From positions 12,317,672-12,381,671 of the forward strand of contig NC_045144.1 in assembly GCF_008831285.2 (NCBI RefSeq): DNA of 64,000 nucleotides. Reading direction: 5' to 3'. A program made the translations under genes and the position numbers. Positions 37,651 through 49,837 of this stretch are shown piece after piece; the first letter of the stretch is position 1; each line of letters starts with the position of its first letter. A model generated the notes under the pieces. It did no database searches. It worked only from the letters and a program-made list of their open reading frames with translations, and was not told where the DNA came from. The stretch is from Nymphaea colorata (lineage: Eukaryota; Streptophyta; Magnoliopsida; Nymphaeales; Nymphaeaceae).

Positions 37651-38689
37651 CTGAATAAGTCGATGACTTTGCTTAGTGGCAAAGACATGCACAACAAATG
37701 TTTACAAAATTTTGCTAAATGTTTCAAAATTTGCCTCATAGGCATTGAGTATTGTTGCCTTTTTGTGAAGAACAATTTTTTTAGCAGGAGTTTGCATGTA
37801 TAATCTCTTCCTCCATATCATAGGAAACGTTGTCGAGGAATTTATGTCGATTAGAAATATTTTGTAATTGCGAAAGGTTTTTACATTTGTCGAATGGAGG
37901 ACTTAGTGTTTCATTCCTTTTGCCCCTTGGCAAGTGCTTTTTCTTTTGTTTTGCTTCTGCCTTTCTTGGCTTTAGCTTTTTGATTTTGACTTTTCTTTTG
38001 AACCACTCTTCACTCCTAAGGGAAATACCTCACCACCCCAAAAAACTACTTAGGAGTTCCACTGCTTTGGTAGTTTTGTGTAGTTTGCTTTGTGCAATGA
38101 CATGCTTGTTAGACTTTCTACTAAACCCTTGTAGCAAGTTTTAGGTTGATAGCTTCCAAACCAGTTGGCCTTATGGTACTAGGTGTAAAACACCCTTTGG
38201 ATTTACTTGCTCGAATCCAAAAGGCTTTAGTAAGCCTACTATAAGCACGATGCTCATGGATTGCCTTTTTAGTTTCACTATGTAAGCAAAGATTATATGC
38301 CCACCCACTAATACAGGCTTTGAACTAGAGGAACTTCTACACTCATCTCGAGTTCATCGCTCAACTCATTTTTTTTAGTAGTTTTTTCTTGATTTTGCAA
38401 GGTCTTTCAGGCTACAAAGACTTTTACACCACAATGTCTCATGCTAAACCTTCGTAATTTGCTTTATTTGTCAACATCAATATCAATTTCTGGACATTGA
38501 TCCCTCAATTTTGCTGAAATTTCTTGTACATTGCAAAACAATACTCCTTATGTTTGTTCGTTCATAGTCAGATCTCAAACTCACTTTTTAGAATTTCAAA
38601 ATTGTTTGTATTTGATCTAGAAAATTCATTTGAAAAGGACTTGTAGTTCAAATGTTGATGATTTTGAATTAATTTTTAATGGTTACATT
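37651..38689 (-). other. Ogre/Tat 3' untranslated region
   Basis: About 1 kb between the integrase end and the polypurine tract. No domain recognised on either strand. Confidence 0.5.
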
Positions 38690-39646
38690 CACGTATAAAA
38701 TTTCTTGAGGTGTAATGCATTAACTAGGTCGGGGATTTCGACACCATCGGCGTCGACTAACCGATCTGCATTGTGGGGAAGGACATAAGGTCCTTCCTAA
38801 TGTGGAGCCCATTTGTCTTTGGGCCTACCCCTAGGAGGAGCTCTAGATTGGAGGACTAGGTTGTTCATTTTGGAGTTCCTTTCGATGGCAGATTTGGTGT
38901 AATGTCGAACAATCCTTTTGCAGTAGGCTTCAATATGTTATGTAGCTTGTAATTTTCTTTCATCAAGAAGATTAAGATATGTCAATCTCTTTCATTTATA
39001 TTTGCTCATAGAGAGCTCGATTAGAGCGGTAAATTTCATTGCTAGTTTTTGAATGTGTAATGAGAGCTCGAATTATTCCGACATACTAATTTTGTCAATG
39101 TGGCATTTGTGGGTGTGAATTGTGGTATGATTTTCCCAAAGTACATTGTGTATTTTCTCATGACAATCTCTGCTTGTTTCAACATTTCTTTCTAAGACAT
39201 GAATCAAAATCTTGTTAATTACTTATGTCTGACTGTTACTTTGAGGGTAATATGAGACAGAACAATGATATTAAATTTAATATAATAGGTAGAGATTTTG
39301 CATTCTTTCATTTTTGAAATGGTGCCATTGTCTGAAACAATGTCATGAGAATGCCAAATTTGCATAGGAGGTTTTTATGGATGAAGGACACATGTTGTCA
39401 TTCAATTGTTTTTAGAGTAATTGCTTCCATCCATTTGGTGAAATAGTCAGTAGTCATAAGGAAATACTTGTGACTGTTTGAAGCAAGAGCATGGATTGGA
39501 CAGACCACATTGAAGGCCCACATTGAGAAAAACCAAGGCAAGCTAACCAAATGGAGGTAAGCTGCTTGAGCATGTATTGAAGGTACATGTAACTAACATT
39601 TGATACACTTTTTCACAAATTGATGGCAATCCTTTTGCATGGTAGG
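38690..39646 (-). pseudogene. Ogre/Tat integrase (C-terminal two thirds)
   Basis: Minus strand: the zinc-finger tail (KDCHQFVKKC) is at about 39620. The core start PWFFSMWAF and DYFTKWMEAITLK lie at 39420-39540. The second catalytic region reads DIVSDNGT-like with frame changes near 39330, followed by YYPQSN at about 39240. The C-terminal EGPYVL motif and NALHLKKFY end lie near 38700. Multiple stops and shifts. It is cut at 39646 by the nested chromovirus; about 600 bp of pol expected between it and the RNase H on the other side is missing. Confidence 0.82.
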
Positions 39647-39945
39647 TGTTACAAGGACAAAAAAATTTTTCGTTCTCAACCTGTACGGCGTAAGTCCGTA
39701 GCCTAGACTTACCAGCCAAACCACCACCCGTTAAAATTGGAGGAACAAGGGACAACCCAGCTTTGCCTCAACTTGAGGACTTAGTCTTTTTTCATCAAGC
39801 AAAACTTACAACACAGTCAAAGCAAATACATGCCCCCTCTCGTCCCTCACTGCTTGGCCGTGGGCTCAAACTACTCAATGGCCACCTGTCCAAAAACTAC
39901 TGCCCATGTAAGGCTAGTGGTTGGCCACGCACATTGTTGCCAGTA
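39647..39945 (-). repeat. Chromovirus 3' LTR, outer part
   Basis: Pairs with 47892-48280 apart from a gap (the other copy has an extra ~80 bp). It starts TGTTACAAGGACA. Cut at 39945 by the 4.0-kb insertion and continued at 43946. Confidence 0.85.
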
Positions 39946-42900
39946 TGATACGAGCCTTCCTAGAACTCGTACATCCCACATTGGCACCTCCGCCGAAGGC
40001 ACCCCTTCTTATTGTGAGGCTAACTTTTGTTCTTTTGAGTTTTGCGGGAAATAGGTGGAAGCGACTCCGTAAGCGGGTCAAATGCGTAGGGAGGTTAACT
40101 TCTCTAGTTCCTCCTTGGCATTTTTGGGAGATGACGGACGTATCCGTTGTGAGGTTAACACCTCAACCAAAGCATGGAGCGGATGGGAGCAAAGCGAAGG
40201 GCGCGTTGCGAGCCCTTATGAGGCTAAGAGGCGCATGGAAGACCTAGGTGTGCTTGACCTGGGAGACCTAGACCCGTCCGGTCTAGGTGCGGAAGACCTA
40301 GGCGCACATAGCCTAGACGAAGAAGACCCGGACTCACCTAGTCCGGAAGAGGAAGACCTAGGCACGTTTGGCTTAGATGATGGTGGGCTCGGCATGGTGA
40401 GGAGCACACTTGATCTGGGTGTGGATCAAGAGTAGTGGGCTCGAGCTCACTTCAAGGATCGTATTGGCGAAGCTCAGGTGGACCTGGGCGAGGTGGGGCC
40501 TTTGGCCCAATTCAGATTTGAACACTTATGATGATTTGATTTGCTTTTTGTACCGTTTTATTGTTTGATTCGGTTTGTTTAGCGTCTCATCCCAAGACAT
40601 TTCTTTGAACCGGTTTGGCACTTGTATTTAAGCCAAAACCGAGACACTTTATGCATTCTTGCTTAATAAAATTAGAGTTTTCTCTCTCCCTCTGCGTGAG
40701 GAGTTCTTGGACCTTAGGTCGTGGCTTCCTTGGAAGCAATACATTACAATACTCACCAAGCCGTGAGAATATTGAGGAGCTTAGAGAGATTAATGGCAGC
40801 TGGTAGCCATTAACGCGAAGTTTATCAACATTCCCGAACCAAGAAGTTATTGGATAGGCATCCGTGCCTTCACCTTGACCACGAAGGTGTTGTGAGGCGT
40901 CTGCTCTAGAGGGAGGTGGAGAAGAAGACGTGCCGTGGTTCTGCCCGTCCCTCATCCACCATCGACATCCGGCGAGATCTTCATTCGGAAGCTAAGTACT
41001 CCTCTTCCTACGTACTTAGTGAAGGAGATTTCGGCATCGCCCTAGCCAAGACATCAACGGTGAATCCCTTCTTGCATTCGTGAGATATCTCAGGTCTAAC
41101 TGGTTTGGAGTCACCCGCATCGATTGGAGAGGAAGATCTATCTTCAGAGACACTAAGAAGAAGGACAGGAGCATTCGGCTGGAAGCTTATCCAGCAGCCT
41201 ACATTCTGCCCTTTGCCTGGTGGCTCTGAGTTAGATAAGGTGTCCCTAGTCTCTATCATATTTCTGATACAAAAGTAGAAGACTAGGGGCGAGGAGGAAG
41301 AAAGTCCGTGGAAGGAAGGAGAGAATACGCGGAAGGAAGGTCGAGAAACACGAAGGAGGCGATTCTAGGATTTCTGAAGGGAGCGACAAAAATCATCCTT
41401 GATAAAATAGCTGTATCTGGAGATCCACTGGAAGTTTCACGGCGATCTATAGCTTGTTGGAAAGATCTCGGCCTCATCCATGACATACTAAAATTTCAGG
41501 CCGATTGGACCAAGGGAAGTTAGTCGCCGTTTCCGCCGCCGCTGCTCAGGTGCAGACCACCGCAGAACCGCCACTTGCAGAGGCTATTTCTGGTGATTCC
41601 GGTGGAGTTTTCAGGCAAACCATATACCATTGGATTCGTAATTAAAATATTTACAACATATGAAAAAATTAAAGTATTTGGAGTTCATTTGACTAGTGAA
41701 TCATAGTCTGCAAGTTCTGGAGGTCTGTTCATCCTGTCCGCTGGATTTCATGGAGTAGCTCAGAATTCCGGTGCTTTTTCAGGCCAGATCCGGCGTCCTC
41801 CGGCCAGATCAGACATTTGGATGACTAATTCCCTTCATACCCTTGCTCAAAATTACTTAATTGATATTTAGCATGGGCAATTCGGTCAAGGACAGCTGGT
41901 TTAAACCCTAGTGCAAAAGTGTACCAAAAAGGTAACCTTTGGTGCCAACATCCTTGTCCTATCTCTTTGGCGACGCATTTAGAAGGGAGATCGGTCAAGG
42001 ATAGCTCGAGGGACAGGTGGCAGCACGTGGGTGAAGGCGCCCTCCAGTTGGTCAACACAATCCCGACAGATTAGGAAGGTGCCACAAGAAGATAGGAAAG
42101 CGCGACAAGTGTCATGCGCGCCATTCAAGGGGTTATCTCTTTCCGATTCCGTTCCTAAAGATTTGGAAAGAAGATCTCCCATGCTAGAAGGTTCATTGCA
42201 TTTGGATGGCCACCAAAAAGGAATGAGCTAGGTGGCAGCTGGATGGGAGGACACATAGATGGGGGCAGCTCATTCCCACTTGGGCAAGATCTCCTTTCCT
42301 ATTTCCACTCCAACGAAGTAGGAAAGGATTCGAATTACGGCCAGATTCATTGCATCTACGCCTTCCATCTAAGGCCTGATTCTCACCATATCCCGGGAGA
42401 TTCATAAGAGATCTGGGCCCTCCACGTGGCCAGGATCAGCTTGCTTATACTCTTGCGAGGTCCCCCTTTCCTATCTCATCTCCAACGGAATAGGAAGGGG
42501 CTGGATTCGTGGGTTAGGTGCATTGCACTTGGAGATTAACCAACTAAGGCAAGATCTTGGCGCCATCCTTGGAGATTCTCAACGCACGATTGAAGGGGAT
42601 TCTTCCACGATCCTAGGAGGGAGTTTCACGACCATCTTGGGAAGCCCTCTCCACCTTAGCGCGTGAGAAGGAAGACGCTCAACATTGGAGATCTCGAGGA
42701 GCTTGGCGGGTGAGGAGAGAGACGGCTGGAATCCGATCAACATTCCCTGCCGGAGCTTCCAACTTACGCTGGAAAAGACGGAAGACACGCGTGCTTAGGC
42801 GCTTCCAAGCTTACTTCCCCCTATCTACATTGCTTCCTCTTGGCTCTCTCATTCTTTTAACAATTGGATTGTGATTGCTTGTGTTCGTGTGGTTATTTGG

Positions 42901-43945
42901 AGACTTGCCCATGGAATCGTGGGAGATAGTAGAGATCGAAAAAGGAGGAGAAGGAGCGTAGCTTGAGAATTGCCTCAACGTCTGCCGGCGCTCCGGCGAT
43001 CGCATCCTCCTCTCATTACAAAAGACCGGGGTTAAATTGGTCTTACGGGTGAAGGCTTTCCTCTTCTAGAAGTTGATCTATTATTCACTTCTATTATTTG
43101 ATACTTGCTGGTTTTGCCTACTCTACCTTCATTCCAGCAAGGAGGACGTGGGCTTCAACTCCTACCCGTGGAAGATTGCAGCCCAAGAGTGAGAAGGAAC
43201 CGCATCCGCCAAGCAATATTGGCAATTGCTTCCCCCTACATCGTCATCATTCAACTAGGGGTTAAACTTCGATCGGGTGACTAGATCCACATCTTCCTCC
43301 TCTTTTATCAATTCAAGTAGAACTTAATTTTCTATTGTTCTTATTCTGTCCAAGGAGGTATTTTGGGCATTGCCTAAGGTGGACGTTGCTGGAAATACCA
43401 AAGGAGGCAGCCCTTATTGTTGCCGGTTCTCACCTTTGGTGAAGCTCGAGGAGTCCCCAAGCGTGGCCTTGGGAGGTAACATCGGATCATCCTATAGATT
43501 CAGGAAAAGGGAGTTCTTTGCTTTCTAACCCACCATTGGCACTAACAACCAACTGGAATCCCTCCAAGGCACCTTGCCAAGGACACGATTTCCGGGTTGT
43601 GGACCACCTAGGGACAAGGGTGTGGTTTGTTGCGACTAGGGATTGCTTGACAGGGTGGTTTGAATGAATGGATGAATGTTGAGTGAGGAGAGTGATATAT
43701 TGTATCGTTGCGATTTGTATTAAGCCTCACACCTATCTTAGCCATTTGTAGTAGGATCAAGCCGGGTTTGGGGAAGCCAATCTTGTACTGTCTTGACCTA
43801 TTTTTGAGCCAGGGTGACTGTCCAGTGGGAACCACTCATTGTATTAACATTTAAACCTATTGGCGGCAACATCCTCCTAAATCTTGGAGAGGGTCTTCGG
43901 TAGTACTTTGGCGATTCCGTGGCCGCGTTTAGGCAGACCCTACCA
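39946..43945 (+). mobile_element. 4.0-kb non-coding element with TG/CA ends and 5-bp TSD (solo LTR or LARD-like)
   Basis: The element starts TGATACGAGCC and ends GACCCTACCA. CAGTA stands on both sides (39941-39945 and 43946-43950), and removing it rejoins the chromovirus LTR, so the limits are firm. No Gag, Pol or transposase motif is seen in any frame. Promoter-like features on the + strand are TATTTAAG (about 40627) and AATAAAA (about 40666). 40225-40385 repeats GAAGACCTAGGxGC units, coding an EDLG-rich open frame. 42128-42530 holds three diverged copies of a ~170-bp unit with CTTTCC and TTCATTGCATxTxG. The best guesses are a long solo LTR or a large non-autonomous LTR derivative. I could not find internal LTR copies. 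Confidence 0.75.
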
Positions 43946-44323
43946 CAGTATGCCACTTAGCCCTGAGATCATTATCTGATATTTGTCCCATAGCCTGGCA
44001 CTGCTGTCTGGCTGCCACCTAATTAAACTCATTCCTTCCAAGGAACCATATTCAAATTCGTGCCATTTGGTAATACCAGCTTTCTCAGCCTTCCCTTTCG
44101 TAGTGGCCATGTGTCGATGATCCGGTAATAATCAACCGATAGTATTCCCTATATAGGTACAAGAGGTGATTTCTCCTTGCGTGCAAGAGAAACACCAATG
44201 ACCCCTAGGGTACCATCAATTTCGGACCCTCTGTGGATTTCTACCATGCTGCCGAGCTGTGACCTATTGCTGCTTCCTAGAGACCAGGTAAGCACCGTCC
44301 ACGGCCCTGGCTATACCATGTTA
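43946..44323 (-). repeat. Chromovirus 3' LTR, inner part with TATA box
   Basis: Continues the LTR after the insertion. 43950-44010 aligns with 48290-48350 of the other LTR. On the minus strand CTATATAGG near 44150 is a likely TATA box of the LTR promoter. The inner limit is set by the G-rich tract TTGGAGGGGGA (44324-44334), the polypurine tract. Confidence 0.7.
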
Positions 44324-47300
44324 TCCCCCTCCAACTGTGCTCGACACCTTGTCGAGGCCAAATACTCCTGCACTTTATCTTTAAATTGCCATAAGTTAGC
44401 ATTCCTCTCCCAACTGTTTTCACTCTCCGACCAGCCCTTCCATCTTACGAAAAATTCTCGGTGGTAGTTGGCCTTGCTGTGCCCTTTCAGTCTATAGTCC
44501 AAAATTTGGGCAACCTTCTTTTCAAATTGTACACTCATACTGGGCAGCACCCTCGTGGATACTGACCTAGCTAGGTCCTCTCCATCTTTCTTGAAAGACT
44601 TGAGAAAACTTGCATGAAATATGAGGTGGGACTTTGTCATTGTGAGCAGCTCTAAGATATAAGTTAAGTTACTAATCTTTCTTAGAACCTTGAAGGAGCT
44701 TTCATACCTTAAGACTAAGCCACGTTGGACCACCTTATTGCTCACCTTCTTCCAAATTTGGAGAGTTAGTTTCAATATAACTAAGTCTCCTTCCATGAAT
44801 TCTAAGGTTGTTTCTTTCTATCAACTGTCTTTTTCATTCTTTTTATAGCATTGGAAAGCAGTCTCTTGCTTCCGCCATAGCCTCACACCTGAAGCATCTT
44901 CACGGTTGTATGACATTTTCTTGAATTTAAAATACTTAAGTCAGTTGGAGTGATGGGATGTTGGCCTATCACAATTTTGTAGGGTCTCCTCTTGGTGTAC
45001 TTGTCTTCTGCAAGTTGTAGCAAAATTATGCCAAGTCCAGCATGGTCGTCTAGTGTTTTTGATTTGTAATCACATAGTGGTGCAAATACTCCTCCAAGAT
45101 ACAATTGATCTGCTTGGTTTGGCCATCACTTTGAGGGTGATTGCTGGTTGAAAAGTTAGTTTTCTTCCCAGTAACTCAGACAAGCAGGTCCAGAACCAGC
45201 CAATGAACCTGGTGGCATCACGGTCGCTTACAATGTCGACAGGGACCCCCATATTTCACTACATGGCTGAAGAAAAGGTTGTTCGCCTGATCAGCCGAGC
45301 AGACTTTTGGGGTAGGGATGAATGTTGCATACTTTGAAAATCGATCAACAATTACCAAGATCGAACCCATTTTGTCTACTGCCAGCAAACCCATGATAAA
45401 ATCCAAGGAAACACTTTGCCACAGTTGGTCCCAGATCGAAAGTGGCTGCAGCAATCCACCTAGTAGTTGTCTATCTACCTTATCTTGTTGGCAAACTAAG
45501 CAAGTTCAGATGTAATGCTCTATGTCCGCTTCCATCTTCGGCCAGTAAAAGCACCGAGCAAACAAAGTCACCATGCGGTCTTGTCTAGGATGGCCAGCCC
45601 ATGGGCTATCATGCATCTCGTTCAAGAGTTTTTGCGAGTCCCACCTGATGAAGGAACGTATATACAATTCCCTTTAGCGAACAATATCTCACCTTGTAGC
45701 CAAAATCGATGATAGGTGCCCTCTTTCACCAAGTCAAGGAGACGGTCCATTGATGAATCAGTAGTCGTAGCTTGCCGAATCCTCTGTATCAAGTCCCCAA
45801 ATGCTTGAGTTATCGCAGCCATGGTGCAGACTCCTGCTTGCACCCCTCAGCTTAGTGCATCGGCAGCTTGATTGGCTTTACCCAACCTATGTACTATATC
45901 CATGTCAAACTCTTTAGAAAATCTTTGCAATACACTTATTTGGCACTCAGCCGCTTCTGTGACAGGAAATAGCTATTTACCACATTGTCTAAATTTGAAA
46001 TGTCGCCTCAGCAGATAATGTCTTCAATGGCTTTAGCAATGAACTACTGTTGTCATTTTTTTCTCATGGGCTGTATATCGCTGTTCTACATCTAACAACT
46101 TCTAACTTTCATAGGCCACCAGATGTCCGTCTTGCATCAAGACACTACCCAATGCTCGATTGAAAACATCAGTCTCTATCTCGAATGGTTGAGTGAAATC
46201 GAGCAGGTGCAAAACCGGCTCGCTGCTCAACTTTGATTTGAGTAGCCGAAAGGCATCAGCGCATTTTGAGGACCTGTCCCAAGTCTGGTTCTTCTTTGGC
46301 CACAACATCTAAGAATCTGTCGAGTAGTTTTGACACTTAGGGGGGGAGGGACATTACCTTGCTCTAGGTTTGAGCTGACTCCTTCAAAACAACAAGAATG
46401 GTCGGCTCTCCATGCCTCAATCTGTCCTTGAGTTGCAAGGATGAGATAGATTTTGTAGTGGCCATGCCTAACACCAAAGGAATCAGGCAAAACATCTTCT
46501 CATATGAAATTATTAATGACTTTAGGTGCGGCCAGCCGATCGCCTTGGATTGATTGAGGAATTCCACGGCCAGCATCACGTTGAAATTATCTAGTGTGCA
46601 TACCGTGAATTTACACATACCCAACCAATGCCCAACTTCTGTCCTGACTGCTTTCGCTTCACTATTGACCACTAAATGGACAACATCGATGGCTTTCATG
46701 TGGCTGGCATTGTGGGCCACTCCTGTGGCCGCCATGGCATAAGTAGGAACTCCAATTAAATGGACTACTACATGCAACAACCCAGGACTTAAGGCAATGT
46801 CCTTGGGAGGCTGGCGCAGGGTGTTCATCCGTCGAAAAGGGTTCATGCATGCTGGGGCTCCAATAGTGAGCGCTCTTGACTCATCATGAGGCTCCTAGAA
46901 AACCGCATTCATCTTCTTCCTCTCAGGGTAATCTTTCACGCAGTGATTGCCTTTGTAAATGAAGCACCCAGAGTAGTTTGAAGATTCTGAGGGTATATAT
47001 CTTTGGCCCTCTTTTTCTTACCACCATCTTTCACTTTGGCCAACTTGTATTGCTTTTGTGGCCAATTCTTAGATGTTTTACCACTGGGCTGTGCGTGAAC
47101 GTCTAAAAGGCGATCGAGCACGGCCAAAGCAAAAGGCAAGTCTTTCATTTCTTGCCGACAGATTTCAGTCTGACCCACGATTGAAGACCGCTCATAAAGT
47201 AAAATAGCTTATCTTTTTCTATCTTGTTATTTATGTCAAACATTAATGAATAAAATGCCTCGACATAATCTCGAATGAAACTGGTCTGCTTAAGTCGTCA

Positions 47301-47864
47301 TAGACCTTCCCGAGCAATCCACGCGACATTCAAAGACCAAACTGATGCATAAATTCATGCTTCATTTCGGCCCAAGTAGATAGGCGCCTTGTTGGCTTGA
47401 CTATCCTCTTCTAGTTTGGTTTGTCACCACAATTTGGCGTCACAGTGCAAATACATGGTTGCGACAGTGAATTTATCCTCCTTTTTGGTATAGACAGCTT
47501 TGAAATACTACTCCATGTCCCAAAGGTAGTTTTCAAGATCCTTCGAACAATGGGCATCATGGAAAGCTTTAGACACCAATACCTTTATCTTTGACGTCTC
47601 CTTTGTGGCTGCTCCCAGTGCACGACGCACAACAACAAATTCTTGCTGCCAGACTAATCTGGTTTTCCCATGCTGGTTGCGAAGGTCTTCAAACAGGCCA
47701 TTCGAGCGAGCAGTGAGTTCCTTCATCTAATTCTCATGAAGGGTTAGATGCTCAATTATCTGATGGTTATTTGACGAAATAGAGAACACTTGAGTCATGA
47801 GTGAGCCAACGGATTCTTCCAAACAAGAGAGTCTCAAATACGGAGTCTCAGCGCCGGTAGTCAT
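44311..47864 (-). pseudogene. Chromovirus gag-pol with chromodomain, RT deleted
   Basis: The start codon at 47864 (MTTGAETPY) lies just after the primer site. Gag is broken across 46936-47730. Its zinc knuckle at about 46940 reads CFIYKGNHCVKDYPE, with two Cys changed to Tyr. The protease lies in 46364-46846: the active site region reads AMAATGVAHNAS, where relatives have Asp-Thr-Gly. At about 46310 the sequence jumps from the protease-RT linker straight to WPKKNQTWDRSSKCADAF, the connection to RNase H (FEIETDVFNRALGSVLMQDG), so about 200 residues of RT are gone. Integrase core is at 45218-45454 (VSLDFIMGL, VDRFSKYATFIP). The final domain, KKVAQILDYRLKG..FFVRWKGWSESENSW (44311-44520), is a complete classical chromodomain. 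Inactive, but the chromatin-reading end is well kept. Confidence 0.86.
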
Positions 47865-47876
47865 AGTCAAACCTGG

Positions 47877-47889
47877 AACTCTGATACCA
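47877..47889 (-). promoter_or_regulatory. Primer-binding site of the nested chromovirus (tRNA-iMet)
   Basis: The minus strand reads TGGTATCAGAGTT, two bases inside the 5' LTR end. Confidence 0.88.
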
Positions 47890-47891
47890 AC

Positions 47892-48385
47892 TATTACAAG
47901 AACAATTTTTTCTTTTGTTCTCAACTTGTACGGCATAAGTCCGTAGCCTAGACTTACCAGTCAAACCACCACTACAAACTAGTAAACTCGAAGGAACAAG
48001 GGACAACCTAGCTTTGCCTCAACTTAAGGACTTTAGTCATTTTTCATCAAGCAAAACTTACAAGATAGTCAAAGCAAATACATGTGCCTTCTCTTCCTCT
48101 CACTGCTCGGCCCAGTTGGATTTAAATATCCAGCCAAAACTATTACAATGTTTGAACTCAAAATCAATGCAGAACAACAAGAACTTGCCAAGATTCAAAT
48201 GTCACCGCGTCTCAAATTGCCCGACGGCCACTTGTCCAGAAACTGCTGCCCATGCAAGGCCAGTGGTTGGCCACACGCATTGCTGCCCTTAGGCCACCTT
48301 GCTCTAAGACCGTTTTCTGACATATGTTCCATGGCTAGTAACTGCTAGGCATACCCTGACACTGCTGCCTTTACTAACAACTAGG
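47892..48385 (-). repeat. Chromovirus 5' LTR (outer end missing)
   Basis: Matches 39647-39945 and the start of 43946-44323. Homology fades at about 48350-48385, where Ogre RNase H begins. The first base pair of the inner end is TA instead of the expected TG (a G to A change on the + strand). Confidence 0.8.
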
Positions 48386-48399
48386 AGGGAGTCTTCAAA

Positions 48400-49413
48400 G
48401 ACATTAACTATTCATGCCCTAAATTTGAGGAGCATTTTGAGCCCTTAGATCAAAGCTTCGTACTCCGCCATGTTATGTGTACATGCAAAATTTAATTTGA
48501 GAGAATATAGAATCATCTCATTTTCTGGAGTAATAAGAAGTATTCTGATGCCAGCTCTTGCGGTACATTTGGAGCCATTGAAGTACATGTTCTATATTGG
48601 ATCTTTTTCGACGTTATAATATGTTCATCTGGGAAGTCCTCATTTGTTTGGATTTCTTCTAATAAAGGGAATTGTTCCAGTTGATCTGCAATGGTTTGTC
48701 CCTTAATTGATTTTTGTAATGTGTACCCCAAATCGTGTCAATAGGACTTGCCACTTAGCTATCCTCTCATTCAAGAATGGTTGTTCAAAGATATACTTGA
48801 GTTGATTGAGTTTTGATAGAATTTTTGTTTCATAGGATAAGAGGAGGTAGTGTCTTAATTTTGAACTCATCTAGACTAGTGCTAGGCATGTCTTTTCTAT
48901 GTGAGAGTAATTCTTTTCATATTGTATAAATGTTTTGCTGACATAGTACATGACATGCTCTATTTTACATCCATCTTCGTATTGTGTCAAGAAGCCACTA
49001 CAAGTTGAGTGATTTACAGTGATGTATTGCAATAGTGGTTTATGCAAAACTAGGGTTTTCAAGATTGGGGGATCAATGAGATATTTATTGATCTTATCAA
49101 ATGATTGTTGACATTTGGATCCTCATTCAAGTTTAACCAATTGATTGAATGGTTCGCATCTTATGGCCAGATTGGTCTCTTAATTAGTTGGATTTAGCCT
49201 AGGTGGGTGATGTTATATCAATGATTGCCTTTTGCTTTAGCTTGGTCCATTTCTATTCCCTTTTTACTGACTATGATGTTATATCAATGGTTGCCTTTTG
49301 CTTTAGCATGGTCCATTTCTATCCCCTTTTTATTGCTTATGAACCCTAGTAGTTTTCTAGATTCTACCCCAAATATGCATTTTTTTGGGTTTAATTTAAG
49401 TTTGTATTATAGG
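48400..49413 (-). pseudogene. Ogre/Tat dual RNase H and RT C-terminus
   Basis: From the right. RT tail: LNxxKCIFG- and KLLGF-like motifs in shifted frames (49250-49413). First RNase H: PLLQYITVNHSTCSGFL and YYVSKTFIQYEKNYSHIEKT (48871-49062). Second, Tat-specific RNase H: MYFNGSKCTARAGIRILL and NMAEYEALI (48430-48590); the usual catalytic Asp of YFDG is Asn here. The linker KGQTIADQLEQFPLLEE (48513-48731) is also typical of the lineage. The RT is cut at 49413 by the compact nested element and resumes at 52299. Confidence 0.84.
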
Positions 49414-49835
49414 TGTTCCCCTGTGTCAGGGTTGTACAGTCTTTGTTTTTGTTTCAGTTGATTTCCTTTGTGTATGTTTGGGCCTTGGTGTAAGCTTGAG
49501 TGTTCATCTGTGTAGGAGTACCCTCCCAAGGTCCTTTGCAAGTGTATAGATTGGGGTTCCTAGCATTGGTTGGTCGGCTTGGGAACTTTGTAAGCGGCTT
49601 CGGCCATCCTTGTAAGTAAAGTGTAATAGCTTACTTGCTTTCCCTCGTGATGTACTCTTCTGTTTGAAGTGAAATATATTACGAGTTTTCTTTCCACACT
49701 CTTTGTGTAAATTTGTGTCCTTTGTTTTCGAGAAAGTGTTCAAGTGATCTGCGCCCACTTGAACGAGGCGAAGGCTTGCGGCTTACTGGCGAGAGTTTGC
49801 CGCGCCGCACGGGCCGAAGGAGTCGGCCCGTGACA
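49414..49835 (+). repeat. 5' LTR of the compact element (422 bp)
   Basis: Begins TGTTCCCCTG and ends GGCCCGTGACA. Direct copy of 51870-52298. Confidence 0.95.
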
Positions 49836-49837
49836 AC

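Larger units (their letters stand above)
39647..48390 (-). mobile_element. Galadriel-like chromovirus nested in Ogre pol, itself interrupted
   Basis: Minus-strand Ty3 element. The 3' LTR is 39647-44323, split by a 4.0-kb insertion. The 5' LTR begins at 47892 and is recognisable to about 48385. The primer-binding site is 47877-47889. The chromodomain is intact but RT is deleted. The right end lacks the outermost ~200 bp of LTR together with about 600 bp of Ogre pol, so insertion was followed by a deletion spanning the right junction, and no target duplication survives. The LTR copies share the start T(G/A)TTACAAG and long matched blocks. Confidence 0.85.
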
